Assembly: GCA_002279065.1 (NCBI GenBank) | Contig: NCKB01000002.1 | Coordinates: 62,001 to 126,000 of the forward strand | Source of the DNA: Lysobacterales bacterium 15-68-25 | GTDB taxonomy: Bacteria > Pseudomonadota > Gammaproteobacteria > Xanthomonadales > Rhodanobacteraceae | Reading direction: 5' to 3' | Length of the DNA stretch: 64,000 bases | Translations under genes and position numbers: made by a program | Part shown: positions 7,562-17,369 of the stretch, piece by piece | How positions within the stretch are numbered: position 1 is the stretch's first letter | Layout: every line of letters starts with the position of its first letter | Notes under the pieces: generated by a model | What the model saw: the letters and a program-made list of their open reading frames with translations, nothing else | Database searches by the model: none | What the model was told of the DNA's origin: nothing

Positions 7562-9280
7562 TCAGGCGTGGCGCTTCGCGTGGCTAAAGTCCAGCGCCGC
7601 GGTGAGGTCGCCCGGTGGCGGACCGCCGGCAGCGATCATGGCCTGCTCGCGCAGCGCCAATCCGGGCAGCTTCTCCAGCCCGAAACGGCGGGTGATGAAG
7701 CGGGCGATCGAGCCGGTGTCGTAGGTGGTGTGGTCGACGTGGCCTTTCTTTGCCCACGGCGAGACGATGATCGCCGGGATGCGCGTACCCGGGCCCCAGC
7801 GGTCGCCTTTCGGCGGCGCCACGTGGTCCCACCAGCCGCCGTTCTCGTCGAAGGTGATCACCACCAGCATCTTCGGCCAGTGCGGACTGCGCTGCAGGGC
7901 GTGCACCACGCGGGCGAGGTGGCGGTCACCGGCCTCCACGTCGGAGTAGCCGGCGTGCATGTTGAGATCGCCCTGCGGCTTGTAGAACGCCACTGGCGGC
8001 AGCTTGCCGGCCAGCGCGTCGGCGATGAACTTGTTGCCCGGGGCCGTCTCGCCCAGGCCGCCGTCGCGCAGGTGCTGCTTGCGTGCCGCGGTACCGGGGG
8101 CCAGCCCGGCGAAGTAGTTGAACGGCTGGTGGTGCACCTGGAAGTTCGGCCGGTCGGGAAACTCGCCCTCGGGGCCGTCGCCGTGGCCGTCCAGCGCGGC
8201 CTGGAACGCGCCGCCGTACCAGGCCCAGTCGATGCCCTTCGCCGAGAGCAGGTCACCAATGTGCTTGTGGTGCTGCGGCGGCAGCGTGTTCGGGCTGGCC
8301 GGGTCGGCGCGGGTCGGGTCGGTCGGATCCCGGGTGAAGGCCGGCGCGTAGGCCGGGCCGATGGTGTTCACCGCCCAGAAGTCCGGCGTCAGCGTGGAGC
8401 GGCCGGCGAACTTCGGCTTACCGTCCATCGCGCTGGCCGGCGAGTCGTGCGCGACCTTCAGGCGCGGATCGTCGGCGCGACCGCTTTCGGTGACCGCGAT
8501 GTTGTATTGCGCCGGACTCTTGTCCGCGTCGGGATAGAACGGCGGCTGCGCGGCGACCAGGTACTGGTGGTTGAGGAACGAACCGCCGAAGGCGCCCATG
8601 AAGAAGCGGTCGCACAGCGTGTACTGCTCGGCCAGGCGCCACAGCCGCAGGTTCACCGCGTTGTCGCCGTAGTGGCCCATCACCAGCGCGCCGGAGTCGC
8701 CCCAGGCGACGAAGCCGTCGTTGCGGCCGCCGTTGATCTGCATCTGGTTCTGGTAGAACGCATGGATCAGGTCGCGCGTCACCACACCCTGCGGCAGCGG
8801 CTCGCCATCGGGCGTGTGCAGCGCGAACGGCGCGTTGGGCAGGCCGGTGAGGTCCGCCTCCTGCACGTGGTAGGTGCGGTGGTTGACGGTCTGCGCGTGC
8901 GGCACCAGGCCGTGCCAGATCGGCGGCAGGGTCTTCAGCGGCGTGCCGTCGCGATCCATCTGCACGGCGCGTTCCGGCGGCAGCGCCTTCAGCGGCTCGG
9001 CCAGGCCCGGGAAGCCGGCGAACAGGTTGTTGAAGCTGCGGTTCTCCGCGAACAGCACCACCACGTGGTCGATGTGCTCGCGCAGCAGCGCGTCCATCGC
9101 GGTGTCGTCGACGACCGCTGTTCCGGCCGCTGTCGCGGGCATCGCCGCCCGCGCCGCCTCGCCGCCGAGCGCAAGGCCGGCACCGGCCACCGCGAGACCG
9201 CCGAGCAGGCGTCGCCGCTGCGGATCGCGCGGCGCGTCGCTGGTGGTGGACGTGTCTTCGCGTGGCGGCTTGCTGGTCAT
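7562..9280 (-). CDS. Tat-exported phosphoesterase (AcpA/phospholipase C superfamily)
   Basis: Secreted phosphohydrolase of 572 residues related to acid phosphatase AcpA and bacterial phospholipases C (PF04185). The N-terminus has a twin-arginine signal (RRRLLGG followed by a hydrophobic core to about residue 46). The catalytic motif ENRSFNNLF follows at about 78, and the metal-binding segment FDENGGWWDHV lies in the C-terminal half. It lacks the two extra C-terminal domains of haemolytic phospholipase C, which favours an AcpA-like phosphatase or phosphodiesterase. The start at 9278-9280 is the closest ATG giving a normal Tat leader. It is convergent with the EamA gene and divergent from a GST. 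Confidence 0.88.
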   Translation of the reverse strand: MTSKPPREDTSTTSDAPRDPQRRRLLGGLAVAGAGLALGGEAARAAMPATAAGTAVVDDTAMDALLREHIDHVVVLFAENRSFNNLFAGFPGLAEPLKALPPERAVQMDRDGTPLKTLPPIWHGLVPHAQTVNHRTYHVQEADLTGLPNAPFALHTPDGEPLPQGVVTRDLIHAFYQNQMQINGGRNDGFVAWGDSGALVMGHYGDNAVNLRLWRLAEQYTLCDRFFMGAFGGSFLNHQYLVAAQPPFYPDADKSPAQYNIAVTESGRADDPRLKVAHDSPASAMDGKPKFAGRSTLTPDFWAVNTIGPAYAPAFTRDPTDPTRADPASPNTLPPQHHKHIGDLLSAKGIDWAWYGGAFQAALDGHGDGPEGEFPDRPNFQVHHQPFNYFAGLAPGTAARKQHLRDGGLGETAPGNKFIADALAGKLPPVAFYKPQGDLNMHAGYSDVEAGDRHLARVVHALQRSPHWPKMLVVITFDENGGWWDHVAPPKGDRWGPGTRIPAIIVSPWAKKGHVDHTTYDTGSIARFITRRFGLEKLPGLALREQAMIAAGGPPPGDLTAALDFSHAKRHA

Positions 9281-9408
9281 GGCGGGTCGGGCGGGGGATG
9301 CTTGGGGACCCCAGAGCATACGCAGGCCTGCATCGCCGATCCATGCAACATCGGGCCGGCGCGCCGCAGAAAATTTCGTTTTGTCCGTTGCCGAAGAGGA
9401 TGTCCCGC

Positions 9409-10089
9409 ATGATCACCCTGCACATTGCCAACAAGAACTACTCGTCCTGGTCGCTGCGGCCGTGGGTGCTGCTGCACGAGCTGGGCATCACCTTCGAGGA
9501 GCGCATGCACCCGTTCGCGCCGGGTTCGAACTGGGAGGCGTTCCGGGCGTTCTCGCCGAACGGCCGCGTGCCGTGCCTGCGCGATGGCGATACGGTGGTG
9601 TGGGATTCGCTGGCCATCATGGAGTACCTCGCCGAGCGCTATCCGGCGTGGCCGCAGGACAGTGCCGCCCGCACCTGGGCGCGCTGCGCATCGGCGGAGA
9701 TGCACTCGGGCTTCGGCGCGCTGCGCCAGCAGTGCTCGATGAGCTGCGGCCTGCGCATCCGCCTGCACGAGATCGGCCCGCAACTGTCGGCCGACGTGGC
9801 GCGCATCGACGAGCTGTGGCGCGAAGGCCTGCGGCGGTTCGGCGGCCCGTTCCTGGCCGGCGACCGCTTCACCGCCGTGGACGCGTTCTATGCGCCGGTA
9901 GCGTTCCGCGTGCAGACCTATGGGCTGTCCCTGTCGCCCGAGGCGATGGCCTGGGTCGAGCGCGTGCTCGCGTTGCCGTCCATGCGCCGCTGGTATGAGG
10001 AGGCGCTGGCCGAGACCTGGCGCGACACGCCGCACGACGTGGAGTCGGCGGAGGTCGGCACGATCACCGCGGACCTGCGCGCCCGCTGA
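9409..10089 (+). CDS. glutathione S-transferase family protein
   Basis: GST of 226 residues. The N-terminus LHIANKNYSSWSLRPWVLL carries the SSWSLR stretch typical of zeta-like bacterial GSTs, with the catalytic Ser near residue 13. The glutathione-contacting NGRVPCL and WDSLAIMEYLAE segments follow. The C-terminal helical domain has FLAGDRFTAVDAFYAP. The ATG at 9409 is preferred to one nine bases upstream because GAGGA is better spaced from it. Its last 26 bases overlap the 3' end of the convergent Pr6Pr-like gene. Detoxification or maleylacetoacetate-type isomerisation are both possible. Confidence 0.9.
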   Translation: MITLHIANKNYSSWSLRPWVLLHELGITFEERMHPFAPGSNWEAFRAFSPNGRVPCLRDGDTVVWDSLAIMEYLAERYPAWPQDSAARTWARCASAEMHSGFGALRQQCSMSCGLRIRLHEIGPQLSADVARIDELWREGLRRFGGPFLAGDRFTAVDAFYAPVAFRVQTYGLSLSPEAMAWVERVLALPSMRRWYEEALAETWRDTPHDVESAEVGTITADLRAR

Positions 10090-10720
10090 GCCGTCCGGGC
10101 GCCGCGCGCCGGTAGGCAAGTCCGGCCAGCGCGGCGCCGACGCCGAGGGAGGCAAGGCCCACCGTGGCCGCGTTCGCCAGCACGCGTGGCCAGCCCAGTG
10201 CGGGGACGTCGAGAAACGGATAGGGGTAGCGTCCGTCGACGGCGCCGCGCGCCAGCCCATAGGCGAGGTAGCCGACCGGGTAGGCCACCCAGGCCAGCAG
10301 ACGCGGGCGCGAGAGGCTGCCTGCGTGCCGCGCACTCCACCAGGTCGCCAGATACAGCAACGGCATGACTGCGTGCAGCAGTTCGTCGGCCACGCGCGCC
10401 CAGCCGGTGGGGTGCCAGGTCTGGCGCAGCACCAGGTGGTAGACCAGGCCGACCATCACGAGGCAGGTGGTGATCGCGGTGAGGTCTTCGGATCGGGCCA
10501 GCGGGCCGTTGCTTCGGCCAGCGGCCAGCTGCGCCAGCGAGAACGTGGCGAGCGCATTGGTGAGAATGGTGAAGTAGCCGAGATAGATCCACAGCGCCCG
10601 GCCCACGCCGAAACCCTGGCGTTGCACCCATTGCCAGGTCAGCACGAACTGCAGCACCAGTGCGACGGCGCCGACGAGGGTGGCGGCGAGCGCCAGACGA
10701 CGGGTCGGACGGGTGGTCAT
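10064..10720 (-). CDS. Pr6Pr family membrane protein
   Basis: Integral membrane protein of 218 residues with about six helices. The core WIYLGYFTILTNALATF and the later DELLHAVMPLLYLATWW fit the FAR-17a/AIG1-like or Pr6Pr family, whose biochemical role in bacteria is undefined. The ATG at 10718-10720 starts just before the first helix; the longer open frame adds an Arg/Ser/Pro-rich leader with no merit. It is the third gene of a minus-strand row, ubiE, small membrane protein, this gene, with gaps of 43-52 and 46 bases, so read-through from ubiE is plausible. Its 3' end overlaps the convergent GST gene. Confidence 0.75.
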   Translation of the reverse strand: MTTRPTRRLALAATLVGAVALVLQFVLTWQWVQRQGFGVGRALWIYLGYFTILTNALATFSLAQLAAGRSNGPLARSEDLTAITTCLVMVGLVYHLVLRQTWHPTGWARVADELLHAVMPLLYLATWWSARHAGSLSRPRLLAWVAYPVGYLAYGLARGAVDGRYPYPFLDVPALGWPRVLANAATVGLASLGVGAALAGLAYRRAAPGRLSGRAGPR

Positions 10721-10766
10721 GCGCGCGGCAGGAGCACCGTGATGCGATCCGGCCGGCGGGCCGGAC

Positions 10767-11177
10767 TCACTGCAGCAGCCGATGCCGGTAGAAGGTGAGC
10801 ACCAGCTCCTGGAAATCCTCCGGCGGATCTCCGCCCAGCGCGAGCAGGCAGGCGATCGCCTGGGCGAGCAGCAGGGCGGCGAGCACCAGCAGCACATCCA
10901 GCGCCATCCAGCCCGAAGACACCGATGCAGCGATCACCAGCAACCCGCCGTGGAACGAGCGATCGGGCGTGCTGCAGCGTCGTTCGACCAGGTGCATCAG
11001 CATGATCAGCGCCACGCTGGCCATCATCGCCGCCAGCCACCAGGATTGCGTGGGTGGCGCGGTGCCACCGGCTCGCCAGGCCAGCATGGCCAGCAGCGGT
11101 GAAAGGCGGAACGTGCCGGAGGCCGCGAAGGTCAGCGGCCGGGTCAGGAAGAACATGCGCAGCGGTTCGAGGAACAT
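10767..11177 (-). CDS. small hypothetical membrane protein
   Basis: Unrecognised protein of about 136 residues. It has three to four hydrophobic segments (FRLSPLLAMLAW, WWLAAMMASVALIMLMHL, GGLLVIAASVSSGWMALDVLLVLAALLLAQAIACLLAL) and a polar C-terminus. An ATG at 11184-11186 abuts its AGGGAG sequence, so the ATG at 11175-11177, 9 bases from that site, is chosen. It follows ubiE closely on the same strand and precedes a Pr6Pr-like gene, suggesting a shared transcript. No catalytic motif is visible. The membrane character and position support a real gene, but nothing indicates function. Confidence 0.6.
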   Translation of the reverse strand: MFLEPLRMFFLTRPLTFAASGTFRLSPLLAMLAWRAGGTAPPTQSWWLAAMMASVALIMLMHLVERRCSTPDRSFHGGLLVIAASVSSGWMALDVLLVLAALLLAQAIACLLALGGDPPEDFQELVLTFYRHRLLQ

Positions 11178-11229
11178 CACCAGCATCTCCCTGTGGAGTG
11201 AGCGGCCAGATGGCCGCGTATCGTCACAT

Positions 11230-11997
11230 CTAGAGTTTCCAGCCCTTGTGGATCGCCACGATCCCGTTCGTGAGGTTGCGCACTTCCACCTTGCCGAAGC
11301 CGGCCCGCTCCATCATGCCCTTGAGCGTGGCCTGGTCCGGATGCTTGCGGATCGACTCGGCCAGGTACTGGTAGCTGTCGGCGTCGCCGGCGAACAGCTT
11401 GCCGAGCTTCGGCAGGATGTTGAACGAGTGGAAGTCGTAGAGCTTGCCGAAGGCCTCGTTCTGCACCCGGGAGAACTCCAGCACCAGGGCGCGGCCGCCG
11501 GGCTTGAGCACGCGGCAGATGTCGGCCAGCGCCTTGTCCTTGTCGGTCACGTTGCGCAGGCCGAAGGCCATCGTCACCGCGTCGAAGCTGTTGTCCGGGA
11601 ACGGCAGGCATTCGGCGTTGAGCTGGGCCCAGCGCAGGCCCTCGACCAGGCCGCGGTCGGTCAGCCGGTCGCGGCCCACCTGCAGCATCGATGCGTTGAT
11701 GTCGCCGACGACGATCTCCCCGTCCTTGCCGACCACCGGCCGCAGCAGTGCGGCGATGTCACCGGTGCCGCCGGCCAGGTCGAGCACGCGGTCGCCGCGG
11801 CGGATGCCGCTGATCGCCACGAAATGGCGCTTCCACAGCCGGTGGACGCCGAACGACATCAGGTCGTTCATCAGGTCGTAGCTGCGCGCGACCGAGGTGA
11901 AGACCTGGCCGACCAGCTTCTGCTTCTCGCCGACGGGCACGTCGCGGAAGCCGAAATGCGTGGTCGGCGCCGGATCGGGTTTGGGGGACTCGTTCAT
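11230..11997 (-). CDS. ubiE: bifunctional demethylmenaquinone / 2-methoxy-6-polyprenyl-1,4-benzoquinol methyltransferase
   Basis: Class I SAM-dependent C-methyltransferase of ubiquinone and menaquinone synthesis, acting at the cytoplasmic membrane face. The 255 residues match the family. SAM motif I is [12 protein letters not shown] (about 70). The UbiE signatures [17 protein letters not shown] and, later, [29 protein letters not shown]-like segments are clear, and the C-terminus ends [11 protein letters not shown]. The start at 11995-11997 is the family start. A TACGAT box lies 7 bases before the ATG with no Shine-Dalgarno sequence, hinting at a very short or absent leader. The amidohydrolase gene ends 53 bases upstream on the same strand. 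Confidence 0.97.
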   Translation of the reverse strand: MNESPKPDPAPTTHFGFRDVPVGEKQKLVGQVFTSVARSYDLMNDLMSFGVHRLWKRHFVAISGIRRGDRVLDLAGGTGDIAALLRPVVGKDGEIVVGDINASMLQVGRDRLTDRGLVEGLRWAQLNAECLPFPDNSFDAVTMAFGLRNVTDKDKALADICRVLKPGGRALVLEFSRVQNEAFGKLYDFHSFNILPKLGKLFAGDADSYQYLAESIRKHPDQATLKGMMERAGFGKVEVRNLTNGIVAIHKGWKL

Positions 11998-12050
11998 CGG
12001 TGCAATCGTACAGGGATCGGACGGCCAATTCCGCTGTCGCTTTCGCCAGG

Positions 12051-13415
12051 TCAGAGCACCGGCTTGCCGCCGTCCTTGTAGACCACGCCGTCCTTCATCA
12101 CGAAGCCGACCTTCTGCATCACCGTGATGTCCTCCAGCGGGTTGCCCGGCACGGCGACCACGTCGCCGACGAAGCCCGGCGCCAGCTGGCCCAGCCGCTT
12201 CGCCTGGTGCAGCAGCTCGGCGTCGTGGGTGGTGGCGGCCTGCAGCACGTACATCGGCGGCATGCCGGCATCGACCATGTACTTGAACTCCTTCGCGTTC
12301 TGGCCGTGCGGGTAGACCGCCGCGTCGGTGCCGAAGGCGATCTTCACGCCGGCGCGGTAGGCCTTGCCGGCGGTGGCCTGGATGATCGGGCCGACCTGTC
12401 GGGCCTTGGCGGCCACCTGCGCCGGGTAGTAGCCGGGGATGGCGGCCATCTGCTCGACGTACTTGCCGGCGATGATGGTGGGCACGTACCAGGTGCCGTG
12501 CTCCTTCATCAGCTTCATGTCCGCCTCGTTCATGAAGGTGCCGTGCTCGATCGAGTCCACGCCGCCGAGCACCGCGCGGCGGATCGCCTCGGCGCCGTGC
12601 GCATGGGCGGCCACGGTGAAGCCGTAGTCGTGGGCGGCGGCGACCACGGCCTTGATCTCATCCAGCGTCATCTGCGGGTTGTCGGCGCTGGCGCTTTCGT
12701 CCAGCACGCCGCCGGAGGGCATGATCTTGATCAGGTCGTCGCCGTCCTTGTAGTGCTCGCGCACGGCCTTCCACGCGTCCTGCGGACTGTTGATGATGCC
12801 GTCCTTCGGGCCGGGGTTGCCGGCTAGGTCGCTGCGGTAGCCGTCGGTGGGATCGGCGTGGCCGCCGGTCGAGCCGATCGGCACGCCGGCGGTGAAGATG
12901 CGCGGCCCCGGCAGCACGCCGGCATTGATCGCGTTGCGCAGGGCGACCGAGTCGTTCTGCTCGTCGCCGACGTTGCGCACCGTGGTGAAGCCGGCCATCA
13001 GGGTGCGCTTCGCGTAGACGGTCGAGCGCACGGCGTAGTCGGCGATGTTCCAGCGGAACTGGTCGGAGTAGCCGGTGGGGCTGGTCTCGCTGGTCAGGTG
13101 GGTGTGCGCGTCGATCAGGCCGGGCAGGCAGGTGGAGGTCGGCAGCTCGTGCGCCTCGAACGACTTGCCGGCGGCCTGCGCCTGTTCGCCCATCGCCTTC
13201 AGGTCGACCGCGCCGGGGCGCACCTCGCGGATCACCCCGTCCTCGACGATGACCGAGGTCTCGCCCAGCAGCTTGCCGGCGGCGGTGTCGATGGCGTGTC
13301 CGCAGGTCACCACGGCGATGTGTCCCTTGCCGGCCGGTGCGGCGGGGGCATCGGCACGGGCCGCGGGCAGGGCCAGCATGGCGGCAAGGGCGATCGCGAC
13401 GGGACGGACGGTCAT
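12051..13415 (-). CDS. secreted metal-dependent amidohydrolase (imidazolonepropionase/prolidase-like)
   Basis: Periplasmic amidohydrolase of 454 residues. A signal peptide (about 1-21, ending ARA) precedes a TIM-barrel metallohydrolase with all binuclear-site motifs: DAHTHL, a lysine in [10 protein letters not shown] that is probably carboxylated, HAHG, IEHG and the final Asp in [11 protein letters not shown]. This set matches the Xaa-Pro dipeptidase-like and imidazolonepropionase-like secreted amidohydrolases (PF01979) common in Xanthomonadales; the substrate is unknown. The ATG at 13413-13415 opens the signal peptide and has GGAG 8 bases upstream. It lies 62 bases downstream of plsB on the same strand. 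Confidence 0.88.
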   Translation of the reverse strand: MTVRPVAIALAAMLALPAARADAPAAPAGKGHIAVVTCGHAIDTAAGKLLGETSVIVEDGVIREVRPGAVDLKAMGEQAQAAGKSFEAHELPTSTCLPGLIDAHTHLTSETSPTGYSDQFRWNIADYAVRSTVYAKRTLMAGFTTVRNVGDEQNDSVALRNAINAGVLPGPRIFTAGVPIGSTGGHADPTDGYRSDLAGNPGPKDGIINSPQDAWKAVREHYKDGDDLIKIMPSGGVLDESASADNPQMTLDEIKAVVAAAHDYGFTVAAHAHGAEAIRRAVLGGVDSIEHGTFMNEADMKLMKEHGTWYVPTIIAGKYVEQMAAIPGYYPAQVAAKARQVGPIIQATAGKAYRAGVKIAFGTDAAVYPHGQNAKEFKYMVDAGMPPMYVLQAATTHDAELLHQAKRLGQLAPGFVGDVVAVPGNPLEDITVMQKVGFVMKDGVVYKDGGKPVL

Positions 13416-13477
13416 GGAGGCGCTCCGGCAGGGGGAAACCGCCATGGTAGACAGTGGCCGCCCGCAGAGGCCAGTGG

Positions 13478-16153
13478 CTATGGGGCGGACTTGCCGCCCT
13501 CGTCGATGCCGGATGGCATGTCGCTGGCGACCGGCTCGACGTGCTCGTGCACGTGCTGGCGATGGGCCGTCTCCACATGACGGGCGTGCAGGTCGGCCGG
13601 CGAGGCGTCCGGCGGCGTGGCTTCGGCGGGCGGAAGCGTCGCTGTCGCCTCGACGTCGTGCTCGATCTTTTCCTCGCCGCCGGGCGTGATCTTGAGGATC
13701 GAGTGACGCACCTCGCGCGCGAGGATCACCCGCGCGTCGCGCACCATCTCCTCCAGCGCGCGGTCGTAGTCGAGCTTGCCGGCGTCGTCGGTCCAGACGA
13801 TCCTGCGTTCGCGCAGCTTCTGGATGAAGCCGCGGAACAGCGCCTTGTCGAAGAATTCCGGCGCGGCCTGCTCGCTGAGCAGGGACAGCCGCTGCGCGGT
13901 GAGCGTGCAGGCGTTCTCCAGCTCCGCGGCGGTCAGCGCGTGCGGGCCGTTCTTGGCCAACGCGGCCAGGGTGATGTAGTAGCGCTCGAACGCCTGGGTC
14001 AGGCTGCGCGCGATCACCTTGATCTGGAATGCCGCATCCTCCTGGCCCGGGCCGCGCTCGAGCACGCGGCCCTCGCCGGTGGCCTCGAGCAGGCCGCGGC
14101 GCAGGAAGAAGTCGATCGTCGCCTGCAGCTGCTGGCCGAAGCCCTCGGTATCCCACGGCAGGAACAGCTCGCCCTGGATGAACGGGTAGATGATCTTGCC
14201 CAGCCGCAGCACCGAGCCGCGCGACATGCGCCGGTTGTTGAGGAAGCAGCAGGCCACCCAGGCCGCGGTGGCGGTCAGGTGCAGCACGTTGTTGCGGAAG
14301 TACGAGAGCAGCACCGCCTGCTCGTCGTCGGCCACCAGCACGTCGCCCAGCGGATGGCTGACGCGGCGGATCCAGCCCATCTGCTCGCCGTAGGCGATGA
14401 TGCCGGCCGGATCCATCGGGGTCAGCGTGACGCGGTCGGAGTAGGGCAGCTCCTCGATCAGCGCCTTGGTCAGCTCCAGCTGCGCCAGCAGGTCGGCCTC
14501 GGCCATGGCGTGCTTGGGCGTGGCCAGCAGGGCCAGCGCCAGCAGGTTGATCGGGTTCACGTCCGCGGCGCGGTTGATGTTCACCTGGATCTGCTCGGCC
14601 AGCCGGTCGACCACGCCGCCGAGCCATTCCGGCTTGGCATCCGGGTCGCCGCCGGCGGCGCGCCACTGCCCGCTCGCGGCATCCAGCAACGGGGTCAGCT
14701 CGATCGGCTCGCCGAAGTTCAGCGCCACGTGGCCGTAGCGCTGGCGCAGCACCTTCAGACCCTTGATCAGGCCGATCAGCGATTCCTTCTCCTTCGGCTT
14801 GCCGGACAGCTCGCCCGCGTAGGACTTGCCCTCCATCAGCTTCTCGTAGCCGATGTACACCGGCTGGAACAGCACCGGGCGCCGCGGCGCGCGCAGGAAG
14901 GCGCGCACGGTCATCGCGAGCAGGCCGGCGCGCGGCGCCAGCAGCCGGCCGGTACGCGAGCGGCCGCCCTCAATGAAGTATTCGATCGGCACGCCGCGGT
15001 CGATCAGCTGGGCCATGTACTCGTTGAAGATCACCGAGTACATCGCGTTGCCCTTGAAGCTGCGGCGCAGGAAGAACGCACCGCCGCGGCGCAGGATCGG
15101 ACCGATCACCGGCAGGTTGAGGTTCACGCCGGCGGCGATGTGCGGCACCACCACGCCGGACGCATGCAGCTGGTAGGACAGCAGCAGGTAGTCGGCGTGG
15201 CTGCGATGGCTGGGCACATACACCACTTCGAAGCCGGGCGCGGCGGCGCGGGCCTTGTCGAAGTGATGCATGGCGATGCCGTCGTACAGCTTGTTCCAGA
15301 AGTTCGACAGCACAAAGGAGGCCGAGCGCACCACCGGGTGCGAGTAGTCCGCGGCGATCTCCAGCACCAGTTTCTGCGCGCGGCGCCAGGCCTTGGCGTA
15401 GGAGATCTTTTCCTTGTTCGCCGTGGCGGTGATCGCCGCGCGCACCGGCTCGGCGTTGAGCACCGCGTCGACCACGGTGCGCCGGTGCGAGAGATCCGGG
15501 CCGATCACTGCGGCGCGGATGCGGCGGAAGTGCACGCGCAGCACGCGGGCGATCTTGCGGGCGAAACGTTCGGGCGGCATTTCGCCGGCATCGGCCAGCG
15601 CCTCGCGCAGCGACACCGGCTCGGAGAACTGCACCACGGTGTCGCGACCGTTCAGCAGCAGCGCCAGCAGGCGGCGGAAGTGGCCGACCACCACCCAGTT
15701 CTCGGAGAACAGCACGCGGAACCAGCCGCTGTCGCGGCTGGGGGCGCGGCCGACGTAGATCGACACCGGCACGATCTGCACATCGCGCGCGGGGTCGCCC
15801 TCGAGGGCCCGGGTGAGCTGACCGAGCGCATCCTTTGGCGAACGCTGGCGGTTCTTGCCCAGCACCAGGCCATCGCTGCGGCCCAGCGCCAGCACCGAGC
15901 GTCGGCGGCGAGTGCCGGGCAGCGGCTGCATCGGCGAGGGCAGGCCGGCCTCGCGGCAGGCGCGTTCGAGGATCAGCGCATCGGAGATGCCGTCGCGCTC
16001 GATCACGTAGCACACCGGCACGCCGGCCTGGAGCAGGGCGGCGGGTTCGGCCGGATCGCGGCGCAGCTTCACCCACGGCTCGAGCAGGTGGCCGAGCAGG
16101 TTGAACCACCACGGCGCGCGGCTCTTGGGGGGCGTGTCCATCGAAGAGGTCAT
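13478..16153 (-). CDS. plsB: glycerol-3-phosphate 1-O-acyltransferase
   Basis: Membrane-associated acyltransferase that puts the first acyl chain on sn-glycerol 3-phosphate. At about 891 residues it is longer than E. coli PlsB (about 807); the extra length includes an acidic, Pro/Ala-rich C-terminal tail. The acyltransferase block is intact: SHRSHADY (catalytic His-Asp), GGAFFLRRSFKGN, EYFIEGGRSRTGRLL and FQPVYIGYE. The ATG at 16151-16153 has AGG 9 bases upstream; an ATG six bases earlier is equally in frame. A TACAAT box at 16166-16171 would place the transcript start almost on the first codons. gpsA, which makes its substrate, lies elsewhere in the window at 37389. Confidence 0.95.
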   Translation of the reverse strand: MTSSMDTPPKSRAPWWFNLLGHLLEPWVKLRRDPAEPAALLQAGVPVCYVIERDGISDALILERACREAGLPSPMQPLPGTRRRRSVLALGRSDGLVLGKNRQRSPKDALGQLTRALEGDPARDVQIVPVSIYVGRAPSRDSGWFRVLFSENWVVVGHFRRLLALLLNGRDTVVQFSEPVSLREALADAGEMPPERFARKIARVLRVHFRRIRAAVIGPDLSHRRTVVDAVLNAEPVRAAITATANKEKISYAKAWRRAQKLVLEIAADYSHPVVRSASFVLSNFWNKLYDGIAMHHFDKARAAAPGFEVVYVPSHRSHADYLLLSYQLHASGVVVPHIAAGVNLNLPVIGPILRRGGAFFLRRSFKGNAMYSVIFNEYMAQLIDRGVPIEYFIEGGRSRTGRLLAPRAGLLAMTVRAFLRAPRRPVLFQPVYIGYEKLMEGKSYAGELSGKPKEKESLIGLIKGLKVLRQRYGHVALNFGEPIELTPLLDAASGQWRAAGGDPDAKPEWLGGVVDRLAEQIQVNINRAADVNPINLLALALLATPKHAMAEADLLAQLELTKALIEELPYSDRVTLTPMDPAGIIAYGEQMGWIRRVSHPLGDVLVADDEQAVLLSYFRNNVLHLTATAAWVACCFLNNRRMSRGSVLRLGKIIYPFIQGELFLPWDTEGFGQQLQATIDFFLRRGLLEATGEGRVLERGPGQEDAAFQIKVIARSLTQAFERYYITLAALAKNGPHALTAAELENACTLTAQRLSLLSEQAAPEFFDKALFRGFIQKLRERRIVWTDDAGKLDYDRALEEMVRDARVILAREVRHSILKITPGGEEKIEHDVEATATLPPAEATPPDASPADLHARHVETAHRQHVHEHVEPVASDMPSGIDEGGKSAP

Positions 16154-16163
16154 GGGCATCCGC

Positions 16164-17120
16164 CTATTGTACCGGGACAGCGCCGTGGGCTCCGGCCTTG
16201 GCCGCGACATCGGCCCGGTCCGGCGCGAACCGGCTCCACTCCGTCCAGCCCGGGGGATCGATGGCCCGGGCGAGCTGGGGGAGCACCTCGGGATACCAGC
16301 GCCCGTCGACCCGGTGCATCTTCAGCACCGCCTGCTGGGGCTGGCCCTGCAGGCGGTAGTCGATGCGGACCCAGGCCAGGTCGCCCCGCCGCGATGCCAG
16401 GCTCACCTGCGCGGAATCGAGCACCTGGTCGAGTGACAGGCCGTAAAGCGCCAGCCAACGTTTGGCTCCGGCCAGCAGGCGCGAGGCCCGGGCCATGGCG
16501 GCGGTGAAATCGAGGGCGCGGACCTGCGCGAACGTCGTCAGGCGCAGCGATCGCACGGTCTCCACGGCGATCCCCGCGGCCTGCCGGCTGCGGTCCAGGT
16601 CGAGCCAGGGGGCCTGCTCCGCCCAGGTGACCCACGGCGCCAGCAGGGGCCCCAGGCCGCGGGACTGCGCGGTGTCGAGTGCGAGCGCGCGGGTCGCCAT
16701 CTGCCGCACCATGCCGCCGCCGATGGCGATGAGGACGGGTAGCTGGTCGCTGTACTCCCGGTCGAGCTGTACGAGGACAGGCTGCCATTGCGCGGCCAGG
16801 GTCGCCGCGGCCCGCGGCCCGTCGAACCCGTCCATGAATCGGTGGAAGCCCGCGCGCGCTCCTTCGGTCGCCGCCTGCTGCTGGCGCCGCTGCCAGTCCC
16901 GCTCGACCGCGGCGTAGGTCGCGGGCGGCAGACCGTGCTTCCAGAAGGCCACGAGGTCGTCATGGCGCACGTCCGCGACCAGCGCGCGCAGCGCCGCGGC
17001 GGCCCCGGTGCTGCCCGGGGCTGGCGGCTCGCCCTGGTGGCGGCCACAGCCGGACAGCGGCACCAGCACGCCGAGCATCAGGAGCAAGCGTGGAACGGGG
17101 CGACGAGGCAGGCTGGGCAT
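16164..17120 (-). CDS. hypothetical lipoprotein
   Basis: Unrecognised lipoprotein of 318 residues. A short signal peptide ends in the lipobox LSGC (Cys about 25), followed by a Pro/Gly-rich linker and a mostly helical domain. Conserved-looking stretches are DDLVAFWKHGLPPATYAAVERDW near the N-terminus and RIDYRLQGQPQQAVLKM near the end. It is immediately upstream of plsB on the same strand, with 10 bases between its stop and the plsB start. A signal-anchored protein in the periplasm is the best description. The ATG at 17118-17120 opens the signal peptide; the ribosome site is weak. Confidence 0.7.
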   Translation of the reverse strand: MPSLPRRPVPRLLLMLGVLVPLSGCGRHQGEPPAPGSTGAAAALRALVADVRHDDLVAFWKHGLPPATYAAVERDWQRRQQQAATEGARAGFHRFMDGFDGPRAAATLAAQWQPVLVQLDREYSDQLPVLIAIGGGMVRQMATRALALDTAQSRGLGPLLAPWVTWAEQAPWLDLDRSRQAAGIAVETVRSLRLTTFAQVRALDFTAAMARASRLLAGAKRWLALYGLSLDQVLDSAQVSLASRRGDLAWVRIDYRLQGQPQQAVLKMHRVDGRWYPEVLPQLARAIDPPGWTEWSRFAPDRADVAAKAGAHGAVPVQ

Positions 17121-17193
17121 CGCGGGGTCGGAGGTGGCGGAAACGCCGAGGCTACGGACCGCCCGTTGCGTGGACAAGGCAGCCGGGCGGTGC

Positions 17194-17228
17194 AAAAGAA
17201 AACCCCGCCGGCGTGAGCCTCGCGGGGT
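17194..17228 (-). terminator. rho-independent terminator
   Basis: Read on the minus strand, ACCCCGC (17228-17222) pairs with GCGGGGT (17208-17202) and is followed by a T-rich run from 17202 to 17194. It would end transcripts from the acid phosphatase gene and separate it from the lipoprotein-plsB row. Confidence 0.75.
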
Positions 17229-17369
17229 CAGTCCCGGCAGAGCCGGAAGGGAAATGGCCTTGCCTGCAAAATCTGCGGTCAGCAGCAGGTGTCGGCGCGG
17301 CCATGGTAACGGCTCGCCAAAGTTAAGGCAATGGATTTGTTTTGTGATGCAAGTGTTTGATTTTATGAA

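Noticed and set aside
17231-17369. Possible riboswitch or small RNA in the AT-rich spacer after the acid phosphatase
   Set aside because: Apart from the minus-strand terminator and a weak AAGTG/CACTT pairing, no known structure or motif was recognised, and the stretch is downstream of the gene, not in a leader.
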